Shown: positions 5,521-13,054, counted from the first letter of the stretch. The stretch: DNA of 13,368 bases from Desulfuromonadaceae bacterium (GCA_016744555.1 JADGED010000052.1:1-13368); one strand, 5' to 3'. A program made the numbers and translations. Notes: generated by a model from the sequence alone, not told the origin.

Positions 5521-6351
5521 ATGTTTGATAATCTGATTGCCAGAGCCATAGTCCCGGTGACAATTGCGGTCACAGGGTTCGTTATTTTTGGTTGTCTATT
5601 ACTGTATTCATTCGTCGAATCTGATATGACTTCGGCAGCATTTTCAGCTGCAGATAACTGCGCCGATACCGTAGTTAAATCGACCCGGTCGGCGATGATG
5701 GAAGACGATCAGCATGCGATACAAAATATTGTTACCAATATTGGCACTCGTGCAGATGTTAAGTTGATCACGATTTTTGATCAAAATGGTAAAGTAAGAT
5801 ATTCTGGAGGCAACGATTCTGAATCATTGTCTGCTACTGCAAAAGGCAATATCGAGGAATTTATAAAATCTGGGACTCTGAGTAACGATACTGCTCGCTA
5901 TGATTTTGAACATGCCGCTGGTAGCTTAATGGTATCAGTTCCAATTATGAATGAGGCAAAGTGTTCAACTTACGCTTGCCATTTTCATAGTGAAGATGAT
6001 GAGGTTTTGGGATTCTTTAGTATTGGTCTCTCCAGTGCTCCTCTTGATAAAACGCTTGCCCTGCTTAAAACCAGAATGATAGTTTTTAGTGTGATGGTAC
6101 TGTTTTTGACTATTGGTGGGGTTACTGCTCTATTGCGGATGAATCTATTTTTACCGATTCTCCGTTTAACTTACAATGCGGAGCAAGCAGCATCAGGCGT
6201 GGTCGAATCTGATCTCCCTAAGTCTGATCATAAGCTAGGAAAACTAAATAAAGATTTCCGTTTGCTGGTTAAGCAAAGGGATGAAGCAGTAAATGAGCTG
6301 AAGTTGAGCGAAACCTCAGACAGAAATGTGGCTGATGGATCCAACGAATGA
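5521..6351 (+). CDS. Membrane sensor with periplasmic PAS-like domain and CX4CH motif, HAMP-like region, no output domain
   Basis: The protein has 276 residues, with transmembrane helices at about 8-32 and 186-207. Between them is a periplasmic domain of the kind seen on histidine kinases and chemoreceptors of Desulfuromonadales: AMMEDDQHAIQNIV helix, then LITIFDQNGKVRYSGG and a later VLGFFSIGLS strand. It contains C148-STYA-C153-H154, a CX4CH arrangement that can attach haem c in some cytochromes (family knowledge); ordinary sensors of this kind have CXXCH. After TM2 a HAMP-like stretch (residues 208-250, including LPILRLTYNAEQAASG) and a short helical tail follow. There is no kinase, methyl-accepting or cyclase domain. 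GAGGAAG precedes the ATG. It overlaps the next gene and follows the respiratory genes, so it may report redox state to a partner protein or be a structural subunit. Confidence 0.85.
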   Translation: MFDNLIARAIVPVTIAVTGFVIFGCLLLYSFVESDMTSAAFSAADNCADTVVKSTRSAMMEDDQHAIQNIVTNIGTRADVKLITIFDQNGKVRYSGGNDSESLSATAKGNIEEFIKSGTLSNDTARYDFEHAAGSLMVSVPIMNEAKCSTYACHFHSEDDEVLGFFSIGLSSAPLDKTLALLKTRMIVFSVMVLFLTIGGVTALLRMNLFLPILRLTYNAEQAASGVVESDLPKSDHKLGKLNKDFRLLVKQRDEAVNELKLSETSDRNVADGSNE

Positions 6352-6847
6352 GGAAACAGAGGCAGCGCTGCCGGATATAAATCCACTGCGAAAGCAGGTT
6401 CAAGCGAAGATTAAAAAACTGGAGTTACGTTCTAGTACCGGTCTTTGGATTCTTGCGTCTTTTACTGCTTTAAGCATGGGGGCATTTCGAAACTTTGATT
6501 TCTTGCCGCCATTAAGCGAGGGGATACTGCTAGCTCTTGGGCAAGGTCCACCAATTAAATATATCAATTGGGCGTTGGTTGTTTATGGTTTTTCGGCAAT
6601 TATTTTGATTTTGACGCAAATGGCCAGCGACAATAAGCCCCGTGGTGCATTAGCTCATTTTGGCTATCTGGGTGCTTTTTACCTCTTTTATCACTTTTCC
6701 GAAGGCTTAAGTGAAAACTTTTGGGCAATTTTTGCGGTAGGTTTAACCATTCTTGGGTTGCAGAGTTACCATGTTTGGAACTACTACCACGAAAGAATTC
6801 AGGAGCAGATAGAGATACTTGCAGAGTTAGATAAGTTGGTTGATTAG
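6326..6847 (+). CDS. Four-helix membrane protein of unknown function
   Basis: The protein has 173 residues from ATG 6326, or 170 from ATG 6335; neither has a good ribosome site. The gene overlaps the end of the sensor gene by 26 (or 17) bases, which suggests translational coupling. An acidic N-terminus and a lysine-rich helix (residues 20-36) precede four hydrophobic segments at about 38-55, 77-98, 107-124 and 132-150. The third contains LFYHFSEGL, with histidine and aromatic residues, and the fourth ends in YHVWNYYHERI. A C-terminal acidic helix (160-173) follows. I recognise no family. Position makes it a partner of the sensor or an extra membrane subunit of the upstream complex. Histidines in helices 3 and 4 could be haem ligands, but this is speculation. 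Confidence 0.85.
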   Translation: MWLMDPTNEETEAALPDINPLRKQVQAKIKKLELRSSTGLWILASFTALSMGAFRNFDFLPPLSEGILLALGQGPPIKYINWALVVYGFSAIILILTQMASDNKPRGALAHFGYLGAFYLFYHFSEGLSENFWAIFAVGLTILGLQSYHVWNYYHERIQEQIEILAELDKLVD

Positions 6848-6881
6848 GTTTAAGAAATATTTTTTTAGCTTATATATAATT

Positions 6882-6914
6882 AAAGACCCCACCTAAATAT
6901 TCGGTGGGGTCTTT
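6882..6914 (+). terminator. Rho-independent terminator, possibly bidirectional
   Basis: The arms AAAGACCCCACC (6882-6893) and GGTGGGGTCTTT (6903-6914) form a perfect 12-bp stem with a nine-base loop, followed by further T residues. It ends the 5521-6847 genes. It also lies just beyond the stop of the convergent ppiC gene, so it may serve both strands, although the minus-strand T run is short. Confidence 0.92.
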
Positions 6915-6927
6915 TTGTTTCTATTGT

Positions 6928-7212
6928 TTAATCGGTTCTCTCGGTAATCTCGATCAAATGGTAGCCGAACTGAGTTTTAACTGGGCCAAGAACAGTGCCG
7001 ATCTCGCCAGTAAAGACGACATCATCAAATTCTTTAACCATTTGCCCCGGTGAAAACTCACCTAAAGCTCCGCCGCTCTGTTTTCCAGAAGGGCACTGGG
7101 AGTGCTTTTTTGCGATTTTTGCAAATTCAGCACCTGCAACGATTTGCTCTTTCAGTTTGTTACAAGCTTCTTCGGTTGGAACCAATATGTGACGTGCACT
7201 TGCTTTTGCCAT
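6928..7212 (-). CDS. ppiC: Peptidyl-prolyl cis-trans isomerase C (parvulin)
   Basis: The protein has 94 residues, the size of the stand-alone parvulin PpiC (93 in Escherichia coli). It shows the family landmarks in order: ARHILV at the start, FAKIAKKHSQCPSGK, GGALGEFSPGQMV, FDDVVF and a C-terminal TQFGYHLI. These include the active-site histidines (H8 and the YH of FGYH), the Cys-Pro-Ser-Gly turn and the Met/Phe pocket. There is no signal peptide, so it should act in the cytoplasm on Xaa-Pro bonds of folding proteins. AGGAG stands 11 bases before the ATG. It is apparently monocistronic, converging with the upstream cluster at a shared terminator. Confidence 0.96.
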   Translation of the reverse strand: MAKASARHILVPTEEACNKLKEQIVAGAEFAKIAKKHSQCPSGKQSGGALGEFSPGQMVKEFDDVVFTGEIGTVLGPVKTQFGYHLIEITERTD

Positions 7213-7364
7213 AGTAATAATGCTCCTGAGAATGTAGTTAGTCTACGTTATGACTGGTTATTGCAGTCGGTAAAAGTTGTGGTTGAAAATCGTGGTGCTA
7301 TTTTGGCGCAGTTAACAGAATCTTGCAACCTTGGTATCTAGTTTTATGTAATTGTAGGAAAATT

Positions 7365-7997
7365 CTATTTTACTGCGATACCACGAATTGTCCGTGAGAC
7401 AAAATTCGGGGTGCCGTCCATGGGTGCATCAATAAGCTGTTCAATGCTAAGCCCGCAGTTACTTATAGCTGTTGCGGTGTCTCGGGTAAGGCGGCAATTG
7501 CCTGCACATAAGCTCCAAATTGGTTCAATTCGCTGTTGCCATTTGAATGTGTCTTGCTGATCAGAAGCTATATGCTCAAGGAACAATAATTTTCCGCCGG
7601 GGCGCAGGAGCCGATAAATTTCGTTGAGACTGCTCGTAAGGCAAGGGACAGAGCAAAGGACTAAGGTAGAAACAATAGTATCAAATGAAGCGTCAGGTAG
7701 ATCAATTTCTGCTGCTTCCCATGGCTTGATAGTGAAATTATCGTTAGTTGTTTGGGCAACTGTGCGCTGTAAATGTTTACGCATTTGTTGATCTGGTTCG
7801 CTTAGGGTAATTGAGCTAATTTTAGCGTGATAGTGTGGCAGGTTTACGCCGGTTCCAGCACCTATTTCAAGCAGATCACCAGAAGCAAAACCTAGTAGAT
7901 CTTTGCGCCATTGGTTTAAGCAACGTTTTTCAGTGCCCGCCATGGCAAAGTTATAGCTTTTAGCAATTAAAAAAGAACGTATTTGTTGTAGGAGCAT
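7365..7997 (-). CDS. Class I SAM-dependent methyltransferase, METTL7-like
   Basis: The protein has 210 residues from ATG 7997, which has AAAGG upstream. The reading frame stays open to 8126, but the extension has no ribosome site and would overlap the next gene. Motif I is LEIGAGTG (43-50), with the acidic ribose-binding E67 in SEPD. SFDTIVSTLVLCSV (104-117) and LRPGGKLLFLEH (131-142) follow in the order of the Methyltransf_11 fold. The later WSLCAGNCRLTRDT (161-174) resembles the conserved W..GGC-LNRDT region of METTL7-type enzymes. It has no signal peptide. The substrate is unknown; small molecules, thiols or lipids are possible from the family. It is divergent from the exporter genes at 8117, with about 120 bases between. 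No terminator is evident behind it. Confidence 0.88.
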   Translation of the reverse strand: MLLQQIRSFLIAKSYNFAMAGTEKRCLNQWRKDLLGFASGDLLEIGAGTGVNLPHYHAKISSITLSEPDQQMRKHLQRTVAQTTNDNFTIKPWEAAEIDLPDASFDTIVSTLVLCSVPCLTSSLNEIYRLLRPGGKLLFLEHIASDQQDTFKWQQRIEPIWSLCAGNCRLTRDTATAISNCGLSIEQLIDAPMDGTPNFVSRTIRGIAVK

Positions 7998-8116
7998 GGT
8001 GCTACCTTTTCGCTGTGTATCCGTTGCGTAACGGGTTGCATAATCATGGATGCGTACCTTTATTGTCAAGGGTATGATTTCTTGCCACCTTAGTATAGGA
8101 GTTGTATATTTACGAC

Positions 8117-9043
8117 ATGAATGCACTCAATATAGAAAACTTACAGAAATCCTTTGATCAGGTACCTGCGGTAAAGGGGATCAACTTTGCAATCAAGCAA
8201 GGGGAAATTTTTGGATTGCTCGGGCCCAATGGCGCAGGGAAAAGTACTACCATTAATATGATTGCTGGTGTGGTGCGTTTAGGGGGCGGAAATATTACCG
8301 CTTTTGGTTACGATGTAGAGCGCGATTATCGCCGTACTAGGAAAATGATCGGGGTGGTACATCAGGAAGTAGTTATCGATAATTTTTTTACTATTGACCA
8401 ATCGCTAAAACTTCATGCCGGTTATTATGGAGTTAAAGATGATCCGGCCTGGCGTCATCTACTGATTGACCGACTTGGGTTAAAGCCTCATCTGCATAAA
8501 GTTATGCTGAAGCTCTCTGGTGGGTTGAAGCGGCGTTTTATGATTGCCAAAGCTTTGATTCACCGGCCCCAACTATTGATTTTGGATGAACCTACTGCAG
8601 GGGTTGATGTTGAACTGCGCCATGGTCTGTGGGATTTTGTCCGTGAGATAAATAAGCAAGGGATTACCATTTTATTGACTACCCATTACCTCGAAGAAGC
8701 CGAGGAGATGTGTGACCGGATTGCCATTATGAATCATGGTGATGTGATCGCTATGGAAGAGACTCATGAATTAGTGCGCAGACTATCGACGCGACAACTA
8801 CGGTTCCGCTTAGCCGAACCACTAGTTGAAATACCAACTGTGTTAGAACATTTGCAGCCAAATTTAAAAGAAGATGGGCGCCTGTTGCAACTCAACCTAT
8901 CTGCTACAGATAATGTTGGTGCAATTCTATCACTGCTGTGTGAGCAAAAATTGGATATCTGTGATATGGAGTCCGATCAAGGTAATTTGGAAGAGGTTTT
9001 TATCCAGTTGACGGGAATCAATGGGGGGTTGGAAAATGTTTGA
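8117..9043 (+). CDS. yadG: ABC-2 type exporter, ATP-binding protein (YadG type)
   Basis: The protein has 308 residues from ATG 8117. An in-frame TTG at 8102 lies almost on the AGGAG (8097-8101) and is less likely, though the 15-base spacing to 8117 is long. Walker A is GPNGAGKST (36-44), signature LSGGLKRR (133-140), Walker B LLILDEPTAGVD (153-164) and the H-loop TTHYLEEAEEMC has H190. The C-terminal hundred residues form the extension usual for this subfamily. The layout, length and motifs such as AGYYGV and AGVDVELR match the YadG ATPase of the YadGH exporter. It would power the permease encoded by the overlapping next gene. The transported substrate is not known. Confidence 0.93.
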   Translation: MNALNIENLQKSFDQVPAVKGINFAIKQGEIFGLLGPNGAGKSTTINMIAGVVRLGGGNITAFGYDVERDYRRTRKMIGVVHQEVVIDNFFTIDQSLKLHAGYYGVKDDPAWRHLLIDRLGLKPHLHKVMLKLSGGLKRRFMIAKALIHRPQLLILDEPTAGVDVELRHGLWDFVREINKQGITILLTTHYLEEAEEMCDRIAIMNHGDVIAMEETHELVRRLSTRQLRFRLAEPLVEIPTVLEHLQPNLKEDGRLLQLNLSATDNVGAILSLLCEQKLDICDMESDQGNLEEVFIQLTGINGGLENV

Positions 9044-9821
9044 TAACAACCCCAAATTTCATCCGTGGCTCCCCTTTTTTGCCCTGCTCCGCAAAGAAAT
9101 CCTGCGTTTCTGGCGGGTAGCAATGCAGACACTTTTGGCCCCAATTGTTACTGCTTCATTGTACCTGTTTGTTTTTGGTGCAACCCTAGGTGACCGCCTA
9201 AGTATTGTCGATGGTTATAGCTATGCCCAATTTGTTATCCCCGGTTTGATTATGATGGGGATAATCAACAACTCATTCGCAAATACTTCTTCTTCATTAT
9301 TCATGTCGCGATACCTCGGTGGCATTGTCGATTTGTTGGTAACCCCGGTAACACCACCGCAATTTATCATGGCCTATACTTTGGCAGCTATGTTGCGAGG
9401 GCTATTGGTTGGAACTGTGGTTTGGGTTATTTCAACCATGTTTACCAGTTTGCCGTGGGAGTCGCCTTTGCTGGGGATCTTGATGGCGATGTTGGCCAGC
9501 TTTATGTTTGCCCAATTTGGATTGATTGCGGCAATTTATGCGCAAAGCTTTGATACAATTTCGATGTATACAAACTTTCTTATTTTGCCATTAACATTTC
9601 TTGGCGGGGTGTTTTATCCGATCTCTATTTTACCCGAACCGTGGGCAAAGTTATCCTGTTTGAATCCTCTTTTTTACCTTATTGATGGTTTTCGCCATGC
9701 GTTGATTGGCTTCAGCGATACCAGCTATTTAGTGGCATTTGGTTACAGCGGGATTATTGCTGTAGTTTTATTTGTCTGGGCTGCATGGTTGATTGGTAAA
9801 GGTTATCGCTTAAGATCGTAG
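9036..9821 (+). CDS. yadH: ABC-2 type exporter, permease (YadH type)
   Basis: The protein has 261 residues from ATG 9036. The in-frame ATG at 9021 would add five residues but lies before the G-rich site at 9023-9028, which fits 9036 better. The start overlaps the ATPase stop by eight bases, so the pair is translationally coupled. Six hydrophobic segments are visible. Typical ABC2_membrane motifs include FVIPGLIMMGIINNSFAN, VDLLVTPVTP, LTFLGGVFYPISILP and LNPLFYLIDGFRHALIG. The C-terminus ends KGYRLRS, like YadH. It forms the membrane channel of an exporter with the upstream ATPase. No accessory membrane-fusion gene is adjacent, which suggests inner-membrane export of a small molecule or lipid; the substrate is unknown. 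Confidence 0.93.
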   Translation: MFDNNPKFHPWLPFFALLRKEILRFWRVAMQTLLAPIVTASLYLFVFGATLGDRLSIVDGYSYAQFVIPGLIMMGIINNSFANTSSSLFMSRYLGGIVDLLVTPVTPPQFIMAYTLAAMLRGLLVGTVVWVISTMFTSLPWESPLLGILMAMLASFMFAQFGLIAAIYAQSFDTISMYTNFLILPLTFLGGVFYPISILPEPWAKLSCLNPLFYLIDGFRHALIGFSDTSYLVAFGYSGIIAVVLFVWAAWLIGKGYRLRS

Positions 9822-9858
9822 CCTTTAGTCTGTTATAAGAAGGAATATGGTTCATATA

Positions 9859-9875
9859 TTATTGACGTTCAATAA
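9859..9875. repeat. Perfect inverted repeat before map
   Basis: TTATTGACGTTCAATAA has perfect seven-base arms around CGT and ends 30 bases before the map start. It could be an operator or part of a promoter. It is not followed by a T tract, so it is not a terminator. No known factor is assigned. Confidence 0.4.
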
Positions 9876-9905
9876 AAATGTAGTTCTTGAAAGGTCAAAT
9901 GCACA

Positions 9906-10664
9906 ATGATAAAAATTAAAAATAAGGCCGAAATCGAAAACATGCGTCGAGCTGGAGTATTAGCTGCACAGGTATTAATTTACATAGAACCTTTTGTTGT
10001 TGCCGGAGTTTCTACTCAGTACCTTAATGATCTATGTGCAGAGTTTACTAAGCAGCATGGGGCTATTTCGGCACCCCTCAACTATCACGGTTTTCCGAAA
10101 AGTATTTGCACCTCAATCAATAATGTTGTCTGCCATGGAATACCAAGCGAAACCGATATTCTCAAAAGTGGTGATATTGTAAATGTCGATATAACTGTCA
10201 TCCTTAATGGTTATCACGGAGATACTTCACGAACTTTTATGGTTGGTGATGTAGATGAGAAAATTAAAAGCTTGGTTCAGCGTACCGAAAAAGCTCTTCA
10301 TCGAGGAATCGGTGCTGTGAAACCCGGCAAATATCTGTACGAAGTTGGGCGGGCAATCGAAAAATATGTAACTAAATTTGGTTACTCAACGGTAAAAGAT
10401 TATGGTGGCCACGGAATTGGCAAAGAGTTTCATGAAGAACCATTTGTTCTACATCACTACAGTATAAATAATAAGATTCGCTTGCAAGCAGGCATGATTT
10501 TTACTATTGAGCCGATGGTTTGTATTGGACCCAATTATGACGTCGACACCTCTACCACGGACGGTTGGACCGTCACGACTGTCGATGGCAGCATTAATGC
10601 CCAGTTCGAGCATACAATTTTAGTCACCGCTACTGGGGCGGAAATACTTACGCAAATAGGCTAA
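9906..10664 (+). CDS. map: Methionine aminopeptidase, type I
   Basis: The protein has 252 residues, of normal length for type Ia bacterial enzymes without an N-terminal extension. It removes the initiator methionine from nascent cytoplasmic proteins. All five metal ligands are in place: D95 (VDITV), D106 (HGDTSRTF), H169 (YGGHGIG), E202 (FTIEPM) and E235 (QFEHTIL). The catalytic H77 (VCHGIP) and H176 (KEFHEEP) are also present. AAAGG lies about 11 bases before the ATG. It stands alone between the exporter and the tungstate operon rather than next to secY or rpsB, so it may be an additional copy in this genome; the sequence shows no sign of inactivation. Confidence 0.96.
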   Translation: MIKIKNKAEIENMRRAGVLAAQVLIYIEPFVVAGVSTQYLNDLCAEFTKQHGAISAPLNYHGFPKSICTSINNVVCHGIPSETDILKSGDIVNVDITVILNGYHGDTSRTFMVGDVDEKIKSLVQRTEKALHRGIGAVKPGKYLYEVGRAIEKYVTKFGYSTVKDYGGHGIGKEFHEEPFVLHHYSINNKIRLQAGMIFTIEPMVCIGPNYDVDTSTTDGWTVTTVDGSINAQFEHTILVTATGAEILTQIG

Positions 10665-10732
10665 TTGTAATTTGCAATTTTAATCGGGGTTATCCCCATG
10701 TGATGTGACTTACTAACAGGGAGAACGTATCA

Positions 10733-11533
10733 ATGAAGTGGCTCAAAACTTTACTACCTCTAGTGCTAATTTTCTTATTCACCAATTCGGCCTTAGCGGT
10801 GGATCATCTACGTCTTGCTACTACCACCTCAACTGAAAATTCAGGACTTCTAGCAAACCTATTGCCGCCGTTTGAGCAAGCCAATAACTGTAAGGTAGAT
10901 GTTATTGCTGTTGGTACCGGTAAAGCGATCAAGTTAGGTGAGACTGGCGATGTCGATGTCATTCTTGTCCATGCACGCAGCAGAGAAGATAAATTTGTGG
11001 CCGAAGGTTTTGGGGTTGACCGTCGCGATGTCATGTATAACGACTTTATTGTTATTGGCTCTGCCAGCGATCCTGCTGGGATCATGGGGATGAAAGATAG
11101 TGCTGCCGCAATGGGGAAGATTGCCGCCAGTAAAGCACCATTTCTCTCACGAGGTGACGACTCCGGCACCCATACTCGTGAGAAACAACTTTGGGATGCT
11201 GCCGGGGTAGCGCCAACAGGGAATTGGTATTTAGAAACCGGTCGCGGCATGGGGGAAGTCATTATCATGGCTGGTGAAAAAATGGGCTATGCCCTTACCG
11301 ACCGTGGCACCTATATTGCCTTCAGAGAAAAAACTCCATTGCAAATTGTCGTCGAAGGTGATTCCCGTTTATACAATCCATATGGGGTTATAATGGTAAA
11401 TCCTGAACGCCATCACCACGTGAAAACGCAGTTAGCGGGTAAATTCCTCGATTATTTAACCAGCCAGTCAGCAAAAGAGATGATCACCGGGTTCCGTAAA
11501 GGTGGCGAGCAACTCTTTTATGTTGCCGAATAG
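10733..11533 (+). CDS. tupA: Tungstate ABC transporter, periplasmic substrate-binding protein
   Basis: The protein has 266 residues. A signal peptide spans residues 1-22 (ALA/VD). The mature protein starts with LRLATTTSTENSG, carrying the TTTS motif characteristic of TupA rather than ModA. Next come VGTGKAIKLGETGDVDVILVHAR and SRGDDSGTHTREK, further oxyanion-binding landmarks of the TupA/PBP-like family. It captures tungstate in the periplasm with high selectivity over molybdate (family knowledge) and delivers it to TupB. AGGGAG precedes the ATG by nine bases. It begins a three-gene operon, with tupB starting nine bases after its stop. Tungsten use would fit aldehyde ferredoxin oxidoreductases or tungsten formate dehydrogenases in an anaerobe, none of which lies in this window. 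Confidence 0.95.
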   Translation: MKWLKTLLPLVLIFLFTNSALAVDHLRLATTTSTENSGLLANLLPPFEQANNCKVDVIAVGTGKAIKLGETGDVDVILVHARSREDKFVAEGFGVDRRDVMYNDFIVIGSASDPAGIMGMKDSAAAMGKIAASKAPFLSRGDDSGTHTREKQLWDAAGVAPTGNWYLETGRGMGEVIIMAGEKMGYALTDRGTYIAFREKTPLQIVVEGDSRLYNPYGVIMVNPERHHHVKTQLAGKFLDYLTSQSAKEMITGFRKGGEQLFYVAE

Positions 11534-11542
11534 CCAACTGCT

Positions 11543-12229
11543 TTGGATTATCTATCCAGCTCATTGTTAGCAGCGGTAAAATTGATCTTCAGCTGCAATG
11601 GTGATGTATTAATAACGGTATGGACTTCGCTCTATACCGCAGCAATAGCAATTATTCTGGCCGCCTTGTTCGGCATCCCCGCTGGTTTATGGTTAGGGAT
11701 TAACCGCTTTCGTGGCCGGCGAATTTTAATTACCCTGTTGAACACGCTAATGGCTCTGCCGACGGTGGTGGTTGGTCTGTTATTGTTTGGTCTTCTGAGT
11801 CGTCAAGGCCCCCTCGGGCACTGGGGATTACTGTTCACCCCGGTTGCCATGATTATTGGGCAAATGGTGTTGGCTACACCGATCGTTGCTAACTATGTCC
11901 ATGCAGCAGTAGTTGGTGCCGACGATAGAATTGTCCCCACTTTACGCACTTTGGGGGCGTCTTCCATGCAAGCGGCGTGGCAATTGTTACGTGAGGTACG
12001 CTTTGGAGTTATGGCCGCAGTAATTGCCGGATTTGGCCGGGTAATTGCCGAGGTTGGGGTAGCAATGATGCTTGGTGGCAATATTCGTAATTCTACCCGC
12101 ACCATGACCACTGCAATTGCTTTGGAGACCAGCAAAGGGGAGTTTGCTTTTGGCCTCGCATTGGGATTGATCTTGATGGCAGTGGCGCTGTTGGTGAACC
12201 TTGGCCTCAACTTTTTACAGCAACGGTAA
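11543..12229 (+). CDS. tupB: Tungstate ABC transporter, permease
   Basis: The protein has 228 residues from a TTG start at 11543, the first possible start after an in-frame stop at 11531. No clear ribosome site is visible, so translation is probably coupled to tupA; a later TTG near 11564 cannot be excluded. It is a BPD_transp_1 permease with about five or six helices. The cytoplasmic EAA-type loop that contacts the ATPase is seen in TLRTLGASSMQAAWQLL, followed by FGRVIAEVGVAMMLGGNI, a stretch well kept in TupB/WtpB-like permeases. It forms the membrane channel for tungstate and is followed after four bases by the TupC start. Confidence 0.93.
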   Translation: MDYLSSSLLAAVKLIFSCNGDVLITVWTSLYTAAIAIILAALFGIPAGLWLGINRFRGRRILITLLNTLMALPTVVVGLLLFGLLSRQGPLGHWGLLFTPVAMIIGQMVLATPIVANYVHAAVVGADDRIVPTLRTLGASSMQAAWQLLREVRFGVMAAVIAGFGRVIAEVGVAMMLGGNIRNSTRTMTTAIALETSKGEFAFGLALGLILMAVALLVNLGLNFLQQR

Positions 12230-12233
12230 GCAG

Positions 12234-12887
12234 ATGGAAGCGGCTTTTACCCTCAACCAGATTGAACATCGTCTTAGTGCCGACTTTTGTTTAACCGTGC
12301 AACGGTTAGAGTTGCAGCAGGGTAAAATCCACCTGCTAACGGGTGCCAATGGTGCCGGTAAAAGCACCTTGCTAAAAATTCTCGCTTGCCTGATTCAACC
12401 GCAACAGGGATCGATGGTTTTTTTCGATCAACCAGTGTCCGCTTTCCGTAGTGAACAGCAGCTTTTACGTCGCCAAATTACCTTGGTTGAACAAGCCCCT
12501 TACCTGTTTTCCGGCACCGTATTTAGTAACCTAGCGTATGGGTTGAAAATCCGTGGGATTAAATGTTCTGCGCAACACAGACGGATTGCTACAGTGCTGG
12601 AGCAGGTTGGTTTGCCCAGTTTTTCTGACCGGCAAGTCACAGAGTTGTCGGGCGGCGAGGTGCAGCGTGTCGCTTTGGCTCGAGCATTGGTTCTAAATCC
12701 AGTAGTGTTATTGCTAGATGAACCAACCGCTAATATTGATCACGCGAGTTTGCCTGAGTTTGAACAGCTGTTGCAGCAGTTGGTAGCAGGTGGAACTACT
12801 GTTGTTATGTCGACCCACGATCCCGCCCAAGCTGAACGTGTAGCTGGAAATTTTATTTCTTTAGAAAATGGAGTGGTTGGTGGATAA
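12234..12887 (+). CDS. tupC: Tungstate ABC transporter, ATP-binding protein
   Basis: The protein has 217 residues from ATG 12234, four bases after the tupB stop. An in-frame TTG at 12201 lies inside tupB and is not preferred. Walker A is GANGAGKST (37-45), Q-loop Q87 (VEQAP), signature LSGGEVQR (138-145), Walker B VLLLDEPT (158-165) and H-loop STHD with H195. There is no C-terminal regulatory (mop/TOBE) domain of the kind ModC often has, in keeping with a short TupC. It hydrolyses ATP on the cytoplasmic face to drive tungstate uptake through TupB. Confidence 0.94.
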   Translation: MEAAFTLNQIEHRLSADFCLTVQRLELQQGKIHLLTGANGAGKSTLLKILACLIQPQQGSMVFFDQPVSAFRSEQQLLRRQITLVEQAPYLFSGTVFSNLAYGLKIRGIKCSAQHRRIATVLEQVGLPSFSDRQVTELSGGEVQRVALARALVLNPVVLLLDEPTANIDHASLPEFEQLLQQLVAGGTTVVMSTHDPAQAERVAGNFISLENGVVGG

Positions 12888-12909
12888 TTACATTGCTATT
12901 ACAGAATGG

Positions 12910-12953
12910 AACAGGCCGCTTTGCTCCTGATGGAGTGAATTGGTCTTTTTGTT
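12910..12953 (+). terminator. Candidate terminator of the tup operon
   Basis: AACAGGCC (12910-12917) can pair with GGTCTTTT (12942-12949), with one mismatch and one G-T pair, around an inner CTCC/GGAG hairpin, and runs into a T-rich tract. The stem is imperfect, so this is a moderate call. Confidence 0.45.
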
Positions 12954-12954
12954 T

Positions 12955-12985
12955 GGGGGATGCCTCCGTCAGGTGCCTATCCCCC
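12955..12985. repeat. Inverted repeat / hairpin behind tupC
   Basis: GGGGGAT (12955-12961) and ATCCCCC (12979-12985) are perfect seven-base arms with an inner CCT/AGG pairing. A loosely T-rich stretch (TTGTTCTTT) follows. It may be a second terminator or an RNA-stabilising hairpin between the tup operon and the Fic gene. Confidence 0.5.
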
Positions 12986-13054
12986 TTGTTCTTTCAGGCG
13001 CAAACAAAAATGTGATAAGAAGTTTCCCTTCTCTATAGATGTTGTCCATGATAT

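Noticed and set aside
1638..6914. Similar AAAGACCCC/GGGGTCTTT stems in the terminators at 1638 and 6882
   Set aside because: This is a common stem sequence for bacterial terminators, and loops and flanks differ, so it is not a repeat element.
7998..8126. N-terminal extension of the methyltransferase reading frame by 43 residues
   Set aside because: The extension would overlap the exporter start and has no ribosome site, while ATG 7997 has one and gives the normal family start.
10686..10697. GGGG-TTAT-CCCC hairpin between map and tupA
   Set aside because: The stem is only four base pairs and no T tract follows, so it is not supported as a terminator. An operator role cannot be judged.
10804..11268. 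154-residue minus-strand frame inside tupA
   Set aside because: It is the shadow of a well-recognised tupA; no motifs and no ribosome site.
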